A stretch of DNA of 64,000 nucleotides from an uncultured bacterium (GTDB taxonomy: Bacteria; Cyanobacteriota; Vampirovibrionia; Gastranaerophilales; Gastranaerophilaceae), in NCBI GenBank assembly GCA_947073645.1, contig CAMTMK010000005.1, forward strand, positions 1 to 64,000, read 5' to 3'. How positions within the stretch are numbered: position 1 is the first letter of the stretch; each line of letters starts with the position of its first letter. Below are positions 1-9,424 of the stretch, in pieces. The position numbers were made by a program, and so were the translations under genes. The notes under the pieces were generated by a model, which saw only the letters and a list, made by a program, of their open reading frames with translations, was not told where the DNA came from and did no database searches.

Positions 1-19
1 TTTTCTTGCGGGCATTTTT

Positions 20-50
20 ATTTTATCGGCTGAAAAACAGCCGATAAAAT
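20..50. repeat. Perfect inverted repeat, 13-bp arms
   Basis: Arms 20-32 and 38-50 are perfect reverse complements around an AAAAA loop. No T-run follows on either strand, so it is not a classic intrinsic terminator. It could be a transcript-end hairpin of the gene left of the window or a protein-binding site. Confidence 0.7.
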
Positions 51-83
51 TGTCGTGGCGGAAAATAGAATGATTACTTTCTC

Positions 84-153
84 TTTCGTATGACTATAGT
101 TATACGAAAGGGAGACTATAGTTATCCTTACGAATAACTATAGTCATACGAAA
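84..153. repeat. Composite palindrome with alternative pairings
   Basis: Arms 84-103 and 134-153 are a perfect 20-bp inverted repeat. The left half can also fold on itself (83-91 with 102-110), and a third copy of GACTATAGTTAT lies at 114-125. Two mutually exclusive folds are therefore possible. The function is unknown; it may be a dispersed intergenic repeat of this genome. Confidence 0.7.
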
Positions 154-189
154 AGATAATAGGCAATCAAGATAGTCTTATAAAGAAAT

Positions 190-231
190 GAAAAAAAGGG
201 CTTAATGTTTGTTAACATTAAGTCTTTTTTT
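190..231 (+). terminator. Intrinsic terminator
   Basis: A stem of 201-209 with 214-222 is extended by an A-run/T-run pairing and followed by seven T. The A-run on the left side would let it work in both directions. It separates the gene left of the window from the phosphoesterase at 280. Confidence 0.8.
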
Positions 232-279
232 AGCAAAAAAATTCTTGAGGACATTTAATATAGCAAAGGTGGAAAAAGT

Positions 280-1857
280 ATGAATTTATTAATAAACGCA
301 ACACAGCAAGTAAGTAAAGTACCGCAAACTGCTCCTAAAACAAACAATAATACAACCCCGAAATTGCAGCCGCAAAAGCCTGATACATTTGAAAAACAGC
401 AGGTTGAAGCGGATATTTTCTATATTGCGGACTTGCATGGCAAGATGACACAAATGGAAAGGATTTGCTCTATATCAAAACAGTTTGATGCTATGAAATC
501 AAACGGAATTAAATTAAAACTTGCCTCAGGTGATATTCTGCTTGGTTCAAATCCTATGAAAAATAAGGTTGCAAGTCACTTTTTAAATTGGATTGGAATT
601 ACAGCAAATGCTCTAGGCAACCACGAAATGGATGCAACTCCCGATGCTCTTGCCTCAACATTATCTGGTGCAAAATATAACTTGCTTGCGGCTAACGTGA
701 GTGTAAAAGCAGACAGCCCTATGGCAGGAAAAATTCAGAAATCAAAAATTGAAGAATATAACGGTGAAAAATTCGGTATTATAGGTACTGCACCTTCTGA
801 TGCTTTGGAAAGAGTTGGGACTAGGGAGTCTCTTCAAGATATTACAATTGATGATATTGATACGACAATTAAAAAGGTTCAAGAAGAAGTTGATAAGCTA
901 AAGGCTCAAGGTATTAATAAAATTATTGTATTATCACATATCGGAAAAGATATGGATAAACGTCTTGCTCAAGAAACTGACGGTATTGATATTATCTTAG
1001 GCGGTCATACTCATGATTTGTATAAAGGTGTAAAAGAAGGTGATAACCTGCTTTATTCTAAATCCGGAGAACCTGTTCTTCTTACTCAAATCGGTAAAGA
1101 CGGAGAATTCGCAGGTGTTTTAAAAACTGTATTTGATAAAGACGGAAAACTTATAAAAGCTCAAAATAGCGTTATGCGTTCAGGTATTTATACAAGAACT
1201 CTACCATTTAAAACGGCAGTAGAATCTATTATTGGCAAACCTGAAATTTTAGCAGAAATAAAAACAGCTCCGCCTGCACCTAAAAACAGATTAATTTCCA
1301 ATAATCCGCATGGAAATGTCATTGTAGATGCAATGCGCCACGAACTCGGTACTGATATTGCTATTCTTAATGCCGGAAATATAAGAGGTTATTTCCCTGA
1401 GGGCAAAATTGATTCAAGAAGAATAAGCGATATTACTCCGTTTGAAGATAAAATGTTAATTTGTCAATTATCTGAAAAACAAATAGTAGATGCTATAAAA
1501 GTTGGCGCAAAATCATTTGAAAAATCGGATTATAAACCAGGAATTCTGCTTGTTTCAGGATTGGAATATACTGTAACTGATAAAGGACAGCTTATGGATT
1601 TACAGTATGTGAATAAAGACGGTTCAAAATCAAAAATTGATGTAAACAATCCTAGTGAAACAAGAAAATTCACTGTAGCATGCGACGATTTCTTCGCATA
1701 CGGCGGTGATAACTATTTACCGGTAAATTCTAATCCTGATTATGTTGTACAGAAATTTGACGTAGATAAAAACGTTTATACTGCAAACTATATTAAAAAT
1801 CTTCCACAACCTTTAGAAATTAAAGAAGACGACAGAATTAAAATAGTTAAAGGTTAA
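280..1857 (+). CDS. 5'-nucleotidase/UshA-family metallophosphoesterase
   Basis: The product has 525 residues. The N-terminal metallophosphoesterase domain shows the dinuclear-metal motifs in order: DLHG (51-54), GD (84-85), GNHE (113-116), SH (219-220) and GGHTH (241-245). The C-terminal half, from about residue 330, matches the 5'-nucleotidase substrate domain, with an NAGNIRG segment. Members of the family hydrolyse nucleotides, UDP-sugars or 2',3'-cyclic nucleotides, usually outside the cytoplasm. No hydrophobic signal peptide is visible; the first 45 residues are a polar, Asn/Gln/Thr/Pro-rich leader, so localisation is open. The start has an AAGGTGG ribosome site. The end overlaps the convergent sigma-factor gene by 4 bases. 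The substrate is not determinable here. Confidence 0.85.
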   Translation: MNLLINATQQVSKVPQTAPKTNNNTTPKLQPQKPDTFEKQQVEADIFYIADLHGKMTQMERICSISKQFDAMKSNGIKLKLASGDILLGSNPMKNKVASHFLNWIGITANALGNHEMDATPDALASTLSGAKYNLLAANVSVKADSPMAGKIQKSKIEEYNGEKFGIIGTAPSDALERVGTRESLQDITIDDIDTTIKKVQEEVDKLKAQGINKIIVLSHIGKDMDKRLAQETDGIDIILGGHTHDLYKGVKEGDNLLYSKSGEPVLLTQIGKDGEFAGVLKTVFDKDGKLIKAQNSVMRSGIYTRTLPFKTAVESIIGKPEILAEIKTAPPAPKNRLISNNPHGNVIVDAMRHELGTDIAILNAGNIRGYFPEGKIDSRRISDITPFEDKMLICQLSEKQIVDAIKVGAKSFEKSDYKPGILLVSGLEYTVTDKGQLMDLQYVNKDGSKSKIDVNNPSETRKFTVACDDFFAYGGDNYLPVNSNPDYVVQKFDVDKNVYTANYIKNLPQPLEIKEDDRIKIVKG

Positions 1858-2516
1858 TAACCAAACTGTTCATGAGCATTCAGGTATTCTTTAACCGAGT
1901 TTAAAGATGCCTGAACAATACGCGTAACACGTGAAGGTGATAAACCAACTTGAGTTGCAATATCTTTTACCTGCATGTTTCTGTAAAAACGATATTCAAC
2001 TACAGTTCTTTCTTTTGCCGGAAGTTTTGCAATTGCAGCTCTTATCATTCGACCCATTTCAGTAATTTCTGCCTGTTCATCAGGTTGAGCATGCCCGTCT
2101 TTTAAGAAATCAAACGGTGAATCGTTATCACTTGCAGCTGCAGCTAAACCGTCAATACTTAAGATAGTTTCATAAACAGCTTCGCGGACTTTAGCTTTTT
2201 GCATATCCATGCCTTCTACAGCTTCTTCTTCGTCAACCTCATCGTCTGCTTTATGTTTTAAAGAGTACCATTTATATCTTATTCTTAATTCGTTTCTAAT
2301 AGCCCATCTTACGGCTGTTGCAATGTATGCAGCATTATATTTCTCCAGTTGTTCCGGAGTTTTATTTTTAATCAAAACTTGTACAGCCAAAATTCCGATA
2401 GACACAAGTTCTTCATAGTCTACCATATGTGATGGTATTCTTCTGTGTTCTACTTTAGCTACTCTTTGTACTAAATCTATATATTCTTGTAATTTGTTTC
2501 TATTTTGCATAACCAT
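1854..2516 (-). CDS. Sigma-70 family factor, FliA/SigB-like
   Basis: The product has 220 residues. Region 2 is recognisable around residues 20-95 (DYEELVSIGILAVQ, then RIRYKWYSL). Region 4 is at about 168-215, with a helix-turn-helix in VKDIATQVGLSPSRVTRIV. Region 1 is absent and region 3 is poorly conserved, which fits a group 3 alternative sigma factor of the FliA/SigB/WhiG type rather than an ECF factor. It lies directly downstream of flhB on the same strand with 27 bases between them, a pairing typical of flagellar export/regulation operons, although no other flagellar gene is in view. Its regulon cannot be read from the sequence. Confidence 0.8.
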   Translation of the reverse strand: MVMQNRNKLQEYIDLVQRVAKVEHRRIPSHMVDYEELVSIGILAVQVLIKNKTPEQLEKYNAAYIATAVRWAIRNELRIRYKWYSLKHKADDEVDEEEAVEGMDMQKAKVREAVYETILSIDGLAAAASDNDSPFDFLKDGHAQPDEQAEITEMGRMIRAAIAKLPAKERTVVEYRFYRNMQVKDIATQVGLSPSRVTRIVQASLNSVKEYLNAHEQFGY

Positions 2517-2543
2517 GATTATAAATATATTTTAGCATAGATT

Positions 2544-3620
2544 TTATTTTATATTACCTTTATTTGTTGTATTTTTCAAGTTGTATACAAAAAGTAAAAT
2601 TTCTGCTATTGCTTTGTACAATTCCGGTGGGATTTGCTGGTTTAAATCTACCATTTTATATAAAGCTCTGGCAACCGGAGCGTTCTCTATAACGGGTATT
2701 CCGTGCTCTTTTGCAATACCTATAATTTTTTTTGCAATAAGTTCTGTACCTTTTGCAATAAGCATAGGAGATGCCATTTCTTCTGCTTTATATTTTAAGG
2801 CGCATGCTATGTGAGTCGGGTTTGTTACGACAAAATCCGCATCAGGAACTGCGTCCATCATGCCTCGCTGAAGCATTTGCATACGACGCTGGCGAAGTGC
2901 AGCTTTAACGTTTGGGTCACCTTCGGTGTTTTTATATTCATCTTTAATTTCTTTAAAAGACATTTTTTGGTCTTTTAAGAATTTCCATTTAGTAACCCCG
3001 TAATCTGCTGCCGCAATTACCAAAAATGCAATACATGCTTTGAAGATAAAGTCAGTAATAAGTTTGCCGAATTCTATCATTACAGCGAAATTATTGTCTA
3101 TGGCTGCAAGCATCAGTATTGTTTCAATGTGTGACATGTAAACGCTGTAGCCGATAAAGCCCAATAAAACTACTTTAACAATGTTTTTAAACAGTTCAAA
3201 CAGGGTTTTTATAGACATAATATTTTTGAAATATTTTGTCGGGTTAAGTTTATCGAGTTTTGGAACAAGCGGAGCTGTTGCAACAAGAGGACCTACCTGA
3301 ATAAAGTCTGCCATTATAGCAACAAACCAGGCAATAAATAATATTGGACCGATAATAAGTACAGTGCATTTTGCAGTTACTGAAAATATGTAAGTCAAAC
3401 CGACATCGGACAGGTGTCCGTTAGGGATTTGTTCATATAGGAGAGTGTAAAGTTGAATAATTTGATCCCAGATAAACGGAGCAAGTCCAAAAATTACACA
3501 AAACAAAATAAGCAGTGAAACTGCTGTTGAAAAATCTTTTGACTTAACAACTTGTCCTTCTTTTCTTGCCTGCTCGAGTTTTCTCGGGGTGGCGTCAAAT
3601 TGTTTATCTTCATCACCCAT
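2544..3620 (-). CDS. flhB: FlhB/SctU-type export gate protein
   Basis: The product has 358 residues, the normal size for FlhB. It has the characteristic N-terminus (TPRKLEQARKEGQV, residues 11-24), four hydrophobic segments near 30-50, 78-105, 140-165 and 185-207, and a cytoplasmic domain with the autocleavage motif NPTH at 267-270. FlhB/SctU controls substrate switching in flagellar or injectisome type III export. The window does not decide between flagellum and another export apparatus because no FlhA, FliPQR or FliI gene is present. The FliA-like sigma gene follows immediately. Confidence 0.9.
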   Translation of the reverse strand: MGDEDKQFDATPRKLEQARKEGQVVKSKDFSTAVSLLILFCVIFGLAPFIWDQIIQLYTLLYEQIPNGHLSDVGLTYIFSVTAKCTVLIIGPILFIAWFVAIMADFIQVGPLVATAPLVPKLDKLNPTKYFKNIMSIKTLFELFKNIVKVVLLGFIGYSVYMSHIETILMLAAIDNNFAVMIEFGKLITDFIFKACIAFLVIAAADYGVTKWKFLKDQKMSFKEIKDEYKNTEGDPNVKAALRQRRMQMLQRGMMDAVPDADFVVTNPTHIACALKYKAEEMASPMLIAKGTELIAKKIIGIAKEHGIPVIENAPVARALYKMVDLNQQIPPELYKAIAEILLFVYNLKNTTNKGNIK

Positions 3621-3659
3621 TATGCTATTTCCTTAATAAATATTATAGCATGGTCAAGA

Positions 3660-4082
3660 TTATTTTTCTTTTGAGGTTTCTTTTTCAGTTTTCAATGCTT
3701 TATCTTCTTCTTTTACAAGCTGCTCTGCTTTTTCTGCTATTCTGTTTTGTTTATCAGCCCATTCGTGAATTTTAATCTGAAAAGGTTCAGTTTTTTTATA
3801 CCATGGCCATGCGATTAAATAGCATGCTACACCGCATGCAAGTCCTATAATTGCATTGCGTTTTGTATGTTTTTTCGCAAGTTTAGTAAGTTCTTTTGCT
3901 GGTTTGTTGGCTTTGTCTTTTATAAGCATAAATTTGTCAAATGTTTCAAGCACTGCAAAGGTTCCAAATGCTGTGGCCATACCTTGCGAGCTCTGATAAC
4001 TTTCTTTTAAGATGTTATACTTGCGTTCCTCGGGTGTTTTTGAATACTTGTATTTTGCTGTAAATGACGGAATAATTTGCAT
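3660..4082 (-). CDS. Small single-pass membrane protein, unknown
   Basis: The product has 140 residues and I do not recognise it. One hydrophobic helix lies at about residues 76-93, flanked by a Lys-rich stretch before it and a charged Glu/Lys-rich C-terminal tail after it that may be helical. A good ribosome site (AAGGAGAAATA) precedes the ATG. It sits upstream of flhB on the same strand, 40 bases away, and may be cotranscribed with it. Confidence 0.65.
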   Translation of the reverse strand: MQIIPSFTAKYKYSKTPEERKYNILKESYQSSQGMATAFGTFAVLETFDKFMLIKDKANKPAKELTKLAKKHTKRNAIIGLACGVACYLIAWPWYKKTEPFQIKIHEWADKQNRIAEKAEQLVKEEDKALKTEKETSKEK

Positions 4083-4130
4083 GCTTATTTCTCCTTGGTT
4101 GTTTAGAAAACCTGAACAAAAGATTTTTTG

Positions 4131-4769
4131 CTAGTTTGTAACAATTTTTACACCTGAACTTGTACCAAGACGTTCGGCACCTGCTTCAAGCATTTTTAAT
4201 GCTGTTTCTTTGTCGCGAATCCCGCCTGAAGCTTTTACTTTTAAGCCGTATGGTGAAACTGTATCAAACATAAGTTTTACATCTTCTGCTTTTGCGCCGA
4301 CGCCATTTTTTACAAATCCTGTTGACGTTTTTACAAAATCTGCTTTTGCTTCTATACAAAGTTCGCAAGCTTTTTTTATTTCATCTTTGTCTAATAAATC
4401 TGTTTCTAAAATTACTTTTAAAGGCTTGTCTTTGCAAGCTTCTTTAACTGTTTTTATATCGTTAATAACATAGTCATAATCTTTATTTTTGATTGCAGTA
4501 ACATTGATTACCATATCAATTTCATCTGCGCCATCTTCGACCGCTTTTGCGGTTTCAAATGCTTTTACATCAGGTCTGTTTGCGCCGAGAGGGAAACCTA
4601 CAACTGTTACGATTTTGCTGTCTGTAAGATGTTCTTTTGCTAGTTTTACATAAGCAGGATTGATGCATACTCCCAAAAATTTATATTTATTAGCTTCTTC
4701 AAAAAGCTTTATAAAATCTTCTTTAACCGCGTCTTGCTTGAGTAATGTGTGTTCAATGTGTTTATTCAT
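4131..4769 (-). CDS. deoC: Deoxyribose-phosphate aldolase
   Basis: The product has 212 residues, full length for the DeoC class I aldolase. The Schiff-base lysine is in ADFVKTSTGF (Lys147). The supporting acidic and basic residues are at EIDMVIN (Asp85) and VKASGG (Lys179). The enzyme cleaves 2-deoxyribose-5-phosphate to glyceraldehyde-3-phosphate and acetaldehyde in deoxynucleoside catabolism. An AGGAGGGG-type ribosome site precedes the ATG. The divergent SulP gene starts 45 bases away. Confidence 0.95.
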   Translation of the reverse strand: MNKHIEHTLLKQDAVKEDFIKLFEEANKYKFLGVCINPAYVKLAKEHLTDSKIVTVVGFPLGANRPDVKAFETAKAVEDGADEIDMVINVTAIKNKDYDYVINDIKTVKEACKDKPLKVILETDLLDKDEIKKACELCIEAKADFVKTSTGFVKNGVGAKAEDVKLMFDTVSPYGLKVKASGGIRDKETALKMLEAGAERLGTSSGVKIVTN

Positions 4770-4814
4770 AAACCCCTCCTTTACAACTTGATTATATCAT
4801 AAAGTTTATTTATA

Positions 4815-6416
4815 ATGAATTTTATGAAAGACAGGTTGCGAATTTTTGCGGGTGATATTTTGGGCGGACTGAACGCCTCAATTATTACTCTGCCTCAGGC
4901 TCTGGCATTTGGTGTTGCAACAGGTTTTGGCGCAAGTGCAGGGATTTGGGGTGCAATTATTTTATGCTTTGTTGCAGGAGTGTTAGGAACAAAAGTTCCG
5001 ATGATTTCCGGTGCTACAGGGCCTGTTGCAATTGTTATTGCATCTGTTATGTACGATTTGAATAAGGACTTAAATGCTGTTATTTTTATTATATTTTTGG
5101 CAGGAATTTTGCAAATAATTTTATCACTTACAAAACTTCCGCAGATTGTGAAATATGTGCCGTATCCTGTAATTTCAGGCTTTATGAATGGGGTTGGCGT
5201 AATTATTATAATTATGCAGTTAAATCCGTTGTTAGGTCTAAGCGCTTCTTCTAATACAATTGAAAGTATACAAAATCTTTTTAAATGCAGTCCGAATATT
5301 GAGGCTGTTGCTATTGGTTTTTTGACACTTGCTATTGTATTTTTCTTTCCTAAAAAGTGGGGGAAATACGTTCCGTCGCAAATTCTGGCACTTGTAATCT
5401 GTACGTTTTTTTCAATGGGACTGGATGTTGCAAGAATTTCGGAAGTGTCTGTATCTTTGCCTGCAATAAGTCTGCCGCATACAAATTTGCATGATTTCAT
5501 AACATATTTTCAATATTCTGTAATGCTTGCAGTAATTTTATCTTCTGAAAGTCTTTTGACAGGGCTTGTGTGCAATTCTATTACAAAGGTTCAAGTTTCT
5601 CCTCAGAGAATTTTGGCTTCTCAAGGTGTTGGGAATATTTGTTGTGCACTAACCGGAACTTTACCGGGTTCTGCGGCTACAATGAGAACGGTTGCAGGGT
5701 TGAAAACAGGTGCAGCGACAAGATTTGCTCCTGTAGTTACGGCTGTTGTTCTTGTACTTTTAATTTATAAATTTTCCGGATTTGTTTCTCAAATTCCTCT
5801 TGCCGTACTTGCGGGCATTTTGATTAAAATCGGTTATGATATTATTGATACGAAGTTTTTAAAAGTTTTGAAGCATGCGCCAAAAGATGATTTGTGGGTG
5901 TTGTCGGTTGTATTTTTATTGACTGTTTTTTATAATCTGATTGTTGCAGTTGGTGCGGGAATTACTCTGGCTTCATTACTATATGCGAAAAAGGTTGCAG
6001 ATAATGCAAAATTGGTTGATAAAACAGTCGATAAAAACTTGATTATGGCTGAACAGCTGTTGGAAAAAAGGTATAAGCATAAGATTCGTGTTGTGCATAT
6101 AAGCGGAGCTTTTTTCTTTGGTTCTGCAACCCAATTAATTTCACAGTTTGATGAATTTTTGGGTACTCGTTATTTGATTTTGGTTTATGACAGTGAAGAA
6201 TTGTTGGATATTTCTGCAATTTTTGCGTTGGAAGATATTATGCTGCGTTTAAAATCTCAACGTATTAAAACTTTGTTGGTTTTGAAAAATGAAGAAGTTT
6301 ATGAACAATTAAAAAAACATGATATTGTTGATAACCAACATCATGTTTTCTTTTCTGAATTTGAAGCTATAGATTATGCAAAAACCTCTTGTAAAAAGCG
6401 AATAAAGCGTCATTAA
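4815..6416 (+). CDS. SulP-family anion transporter with STAS domain
   Basis: The product has 533 residues. About 400 residues are hydrophobic with multiple membrane helices. Conserved SulP segments are visible (LPQALAFGVATG near 23-34; SGATGP near 67-72). A C-terminal STAS-like domain starts at about residue 410. The family moves sulfate, bicarbonate, dicarboxylates or other anions, and the substrate is not assignable here. The initiation site is uncertain: ATG 4815 and ATG 4824 are both possible and neither has a strong ribosome site. The 3' end overlaps the convergent phosphohexomutase gene by 4 bases. Confidence 0.85.
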   Translation: MNFMKDRLRIFAGDILGGLNASIITLPQALAFGVATGFGASAGIWGAIILCFVAGVLGTKVPMISGATGPVAIVIASVMYDLNKDLNAVIFIIFLAGILQIILSLTKLPQIVKYVPYPVISGFMNGVGVIIIIMQLNPLLGLSASSNTIESIQNLFKCSPNIEAVAIGFLTLAIVFFFPKKWGKYVPSQILALVICTFFSMGLDVARISEVSVSLPAISLPHTNLHDFITYFQYSVMLAVILSSESLLTGLVCNSITKVQVSPQRILASQGVGNICCALTGTLPGSAATMRTVAGLKTGAATRFAPVVTAVVLVLLIYKFSGFVSQIPLAVLAGILIKIGYDIIDTKFLKVLKHAPKDDLWVLSVVFLLTVFYNLIVAVGAGITLASLLYAKKVADNAKLVDKTVDKNLIMAEQLLEKRYKHKIRVVHISGAFFFGSATQLISQFDEFLGTRYLILVYDSEELLDISAIFALEDIMLRLKSQRIKTLLVLKNEEVYEQLKKHDIVDNQHHVFFSEFEAIDYAKTSCKKRIKRH

Positions 6417-8653
6417 AAATCATATTCGGGAATTACAAATGGTGTGTTATTTGCATCTTTTTCAACAAACGCAAGGTAATATTCCATAGCTTTATCTTTG
6501 GTTTCGTTATAGAATTTATCATCTATAAATTTTTTATGAAGTTCGATTCTGTTGCCTGAATAATTTCCTAAATTATCTGCGTAAGTTTCAATAATTCCTT
6601 TATCAGAACCGCCTCCGTAAGCTTTTGTTTTTGCATCAGTTCCGGACGGTCTTATTTCTATGTATTTGTCTGCGAATTCCAGATAAGTTCCATCACCTAC
6701 AAATTTTATTGAAACAAGGTTGTCAAAAATAAGACTCTTGAATGTGTCATTGAGCACTTCTTTAACATCATCAAGTGTCATTCTGCCTTCTTTTACAGCC
6801 ATTGCCATAGAAAGGTAAAATAAATCGTTTTTGGTACGTTGTTCTTCACCGGCGATTTTAGCTTCTTTAAGTTTATTAATATCAGGTTCAGATTCATTAT
6901 AATAAGCAATGTCGACACGAGTGTCAAAACGTCCGATAATTTCGTTTTCGTCAAATATTTTCACCAGATAATCTGAAAGTGAAATATTTTCTTTTTGAAG
7001 TTTAGAGATTAGTGCTGAGGCTACAATGATTGCTTCTGTTGCGGATTTTTCCCTCATTGCAACCGCGCATCTTCCGGTATATGATTTTATGAGTTCTTCC
7101 GTACCCATAATCATTCCGCCTGATTCTTCACCGCCGAATAACAAGCGAGGATTGCAGCCTAGATTGATTGATTTTCCAAAAACATCATCAACAACAACTT
7201 CTGTATCAAGCTGACATTCAACTTTTTTCATAATATTAGCAATTTCTTTAAAGCCCACAGGTACATTTACAACTTTGACACCTTGTTTTTTAGCCCATTC
7301 ATCCCAAGAAATTGCGGATGCTGTTGTTTTAATCATAAATCTCGGGTGTTTATCCCATAAACCTTGTGCTTTTAATTGTTTTGCCCAGAAATCCATAAGC
7401 ATTAAGAATGCCTGATTTGCGGTGAATACAGTTAAAATTGTATCGTGGTTTAATTGAATATAATCAATTCCAGCTTTTTCAAGTTCTGATATTTTTGAAA
7501 CACTTTCTGTTTGAGTAATTGTAAGTCTGTCATGGTCAGGGTCGGTTATTAAAACAGCTGTACCAATCGGCATATCTTTTAATTTTTCATCGTAATGTAA
7601 AGTTTCAATTACAGGGAAAAACTTTTCACCGTTTTCTCTTTTGGCAATAACTGTAGCATCGACAGAATAATCGTAGAAAGTGCCGTTTTTATCATATTTT
7701 CCGATTGAATGGAAGAATGGGTCTTCTTCAATATTAAACCATACAAATTTTTCAGCAATGTTGAGTTTTTTCAATACTCTGCTTAAAGTTCTGTATGCAG
7801 AACCGCCAACATTTTCGATTACAATTTTATCGTTTAAATTTTTTATTAAATCAAGACTGCTTTGTTGCGCAACTCCAGATTTCAAATATTCAACATACAA
7901 ATCAACACCGTCATCAACTTTAGCCAAAACTTTTTCATCAATAAGCGGATTATCTTGTGCTGAAATTTTTATTTTATATGTTCCTTCTTTTTCTGTTTCA
8001 TCAAAAATTTGTTGAATTTTATTAACAAATTCCATTGATTCTTCGGGAAGATACTGGCTTCCTTGAGAGTTCAAGTCTTTTGTAGCATTCTTTACCGAAA
8101 TTCCATGGCTTGATGTAATATATTCACCGCCAAGCAAGTCTAGTTTGAACGCTAAAAAGGATGCAAGCCAAATCGGGATTGTTTTTCTTTCTTGAGGAAC
8201 AAGAGTTCTTATACCGTTTGAAGCTTGAATGCGTGTAATTGCATCTAAAAATAAGTCTGAATTATAGCGAACTTCTCTGCCTGCAACTTTTACAATTTCT
8301 TTTCCTTTATATTTTTCATTTGCAACAAGTGCTTTAGCTAATGTTGCCAAAACTATACCAACAAGGTTTATCGGAAAGCGTGTATCTTGAGGGTATAAAA
8401 TGTTTTGAGGTCCTCTGATACCTGCTGTTGAAACTTTTGCTTCTTTTGCATAATTTGCAAACCATTCTTTTAGATTTAATCCTTCAGGATTTTTCTCTGC
8501 ATCAAACGGTTCAAGATGTTCTTTTTTTAGTGTGAATGTAAATTCTCCTTTGTTTGAAAAATCCATAAGATTAGAGTTTTTTACATAATCGGGTGTTTTA
8601 TCGTAAACACTTTTAAATAATTCATTTTCAAGTAGATTTGCAGATGTTTTCAT
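6413..8653 (-). CDS. Large alpha-D-phosphohexomutase (phosphoglucomutase/phosphomannomutase type)
   Basis: All four active-site signatures of the phosphohexomutase superfamily are present: the opening STAGIRG (75-81), the phosphoserine loop TSSHG (catalytic Ser182), the metal loop DPDHDR (371-376), the sugar loop GGEESGG (507-513) and the phosphate loop RPSGTD (668-673). At 746 residues it is much longer than the usual 450-570. The extra length is mainly between the metal and sugar loops and before the last domain. It should interconvert 1- and 6-phosphohexoses; glucose is the most likely substrate. A ribosome site (AGGAGAGAG) precedes the ATG, and the gene is divergent from plsC. Confidence 0.85.
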   Translation of the reverse strand: MKTSANLLENELFKSVYDKTPDYVKNSNLMDFSNKGEFTFTLKKEHLEPFDAEKNPEGLNLKEWFANYAKEAKVSTAGIRGPQNILYPQDTRFPINLVGIVLATLAKALVANEKYKGKEIVKVAGREVRYNSDLFLDAITRIQASNGIRTLVPQERKTIPIWLASFLAFKLDLLGGEYITSSHGISVKNATKDLNSQGSQYLPEESMEFVNKIQQIFDETEKEGTYKIKISAQDNPLIDEKVLAKVDDGVDLYVEYLKSGVAQQSSLDLIKNLNDKIVIENVGGSAYRTLSRVLKKLNIAEKFVWFNIEEDPFFHSIGKYDKNGTFYDYSVDATVIAKRENGEKFFPVIETLHYDEKLKDMPIGTAVLITDPDHDRLTITQTESVSKISELEKAGIDYIQLNHDTILTVFTANQAFLMLMDFWAKQLKAQGLWDKHPRFMIKTTASAISWDEWAKKQGVKVVNVPVGFKEIANIMKKVECQLDTEVVVDDVFGKSINLGCNPRLLFGGEESGGMIMGTEELIKSYTGRCAVAMREKSATEAIIVASALISKLQKENISLSDYLVKIFDENEIIGRFDTRVDIAYYNESEPDINKLKEAKIAGEEQRTKNDLFYLSMAMAVKEGRMTLDDVKEVLNDTFKSLIFDNLVSIKFVGDGTYLEFADKYIEIRPSGTDAKTKAYGGGSDKGIIETYADNLGNYSGNRIELHKKFIDDKFYNETKDKAMEYYLAFVEKDANNTPFVIPEYDF

Positions 8654-8746
8654 ATATTTCTCTCTCCTATGTTATAAATATATACGAAAAACTTGTAATG
8701 TGCAAATTTTGCATATATAATATAAGTGTTGATAGGAGAGAATTTA

Positions 8747-9424
8747 ATGTTCTGGGATAAAGACAAGAATTATACGAAAAGAACAGCTTCAGAATTCAAT
8801 ATTTGGAGAAGAATTTTTCAATTTTTTATATGTAAAATATTTTATATGATTCGACTGAAACTTATTTATAGGCTAAAAATTGAGGGGCTTGAAAATATAC
8901 CGAAAGACAATGCGTATATCGTGTGTCCTAACCATTTATCAACACTTGACCCGCCTATGATGGTGGGGATTATGCCCAGAGGCGTATCTTTTATGGCTAA
9001 AAAAGAGTTATTTGATATTCCGTTTATAAGATGGTGGATTGATTGGCTCGGGGCTTTTGCAGTTAATAGAGAAAGTCTTGGTCCGTCTACTATTAAAACA
9101 GTAATGGAAATTAAAAAAAGTGAATGGGTGTTCGGAATATTTCCTCAGGGAACACGTGGTGTGCCGGGAATTATAAGTTCTGTTAATAAAGGTTTTGCAG
9201 GACTCGCTAAAATTACAAAATGTGCAGTTTTGCCTGTTGGAATTACTGGTACAGAAGAAGCCAGACATTTACCGTTTTCTGGTAAAGTTACGGTCAAAAT
9301 CGGTAAACCTATTCCTTATGATGAAAATCCTGATGTTGTTGTTCAAAAATGGATTGAGGCAATTCAGGAGCTTACAGGATTTGAATATGTGGAAAATGAT
9401 TTAGGAGTTAAGAATGCTGAGTAA
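8747..9424 (+). CDS. plsC: 1-acylglycerol-3-phosphate acyltransferase family (first copy)
   Basis: The product has 225 residues from the ATG at 8747. I prefer this start to the upstream GTG (8726) because AGGAGAG lies 7 bases before it. The acyltransferase motif I is NHLSTLD and motif III is FPQGTRG. The enzyme should add the second acyl chain in phospholipid synthesis at the inner membrane. The next plsC-like gene overlaps the end by 11 bases, so the two are a translationally coupled pair. Confidence 0.88.
   Translation: MFWDKDKNYTKRTASEFNIWRRIFQFFICKIFYMIRLKLIYRLKIEGLENIPKDNAYIVCPNHLSTLDPPMMVGIMPRGVSFMAKKELFDIPFIRWWIDWLGAFAVNRESLGPSTIKTVMEIKKSEWVFGIFPQGTRGVPGIISSVNKGFAGLAKITKCAVLPVGITGTEEARHLPFSGKVTVKIGKPIPYDENPDVVVQKWIEAIQELTGFEYVENDLGVKNAE

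Noticed and set aside
4895..5500. Long antisense frames inside sulP, accA/accD and other genes
   Set aside because: They mirror codon use of the real genes on the other strand and have no ribosome sites or family signatures.
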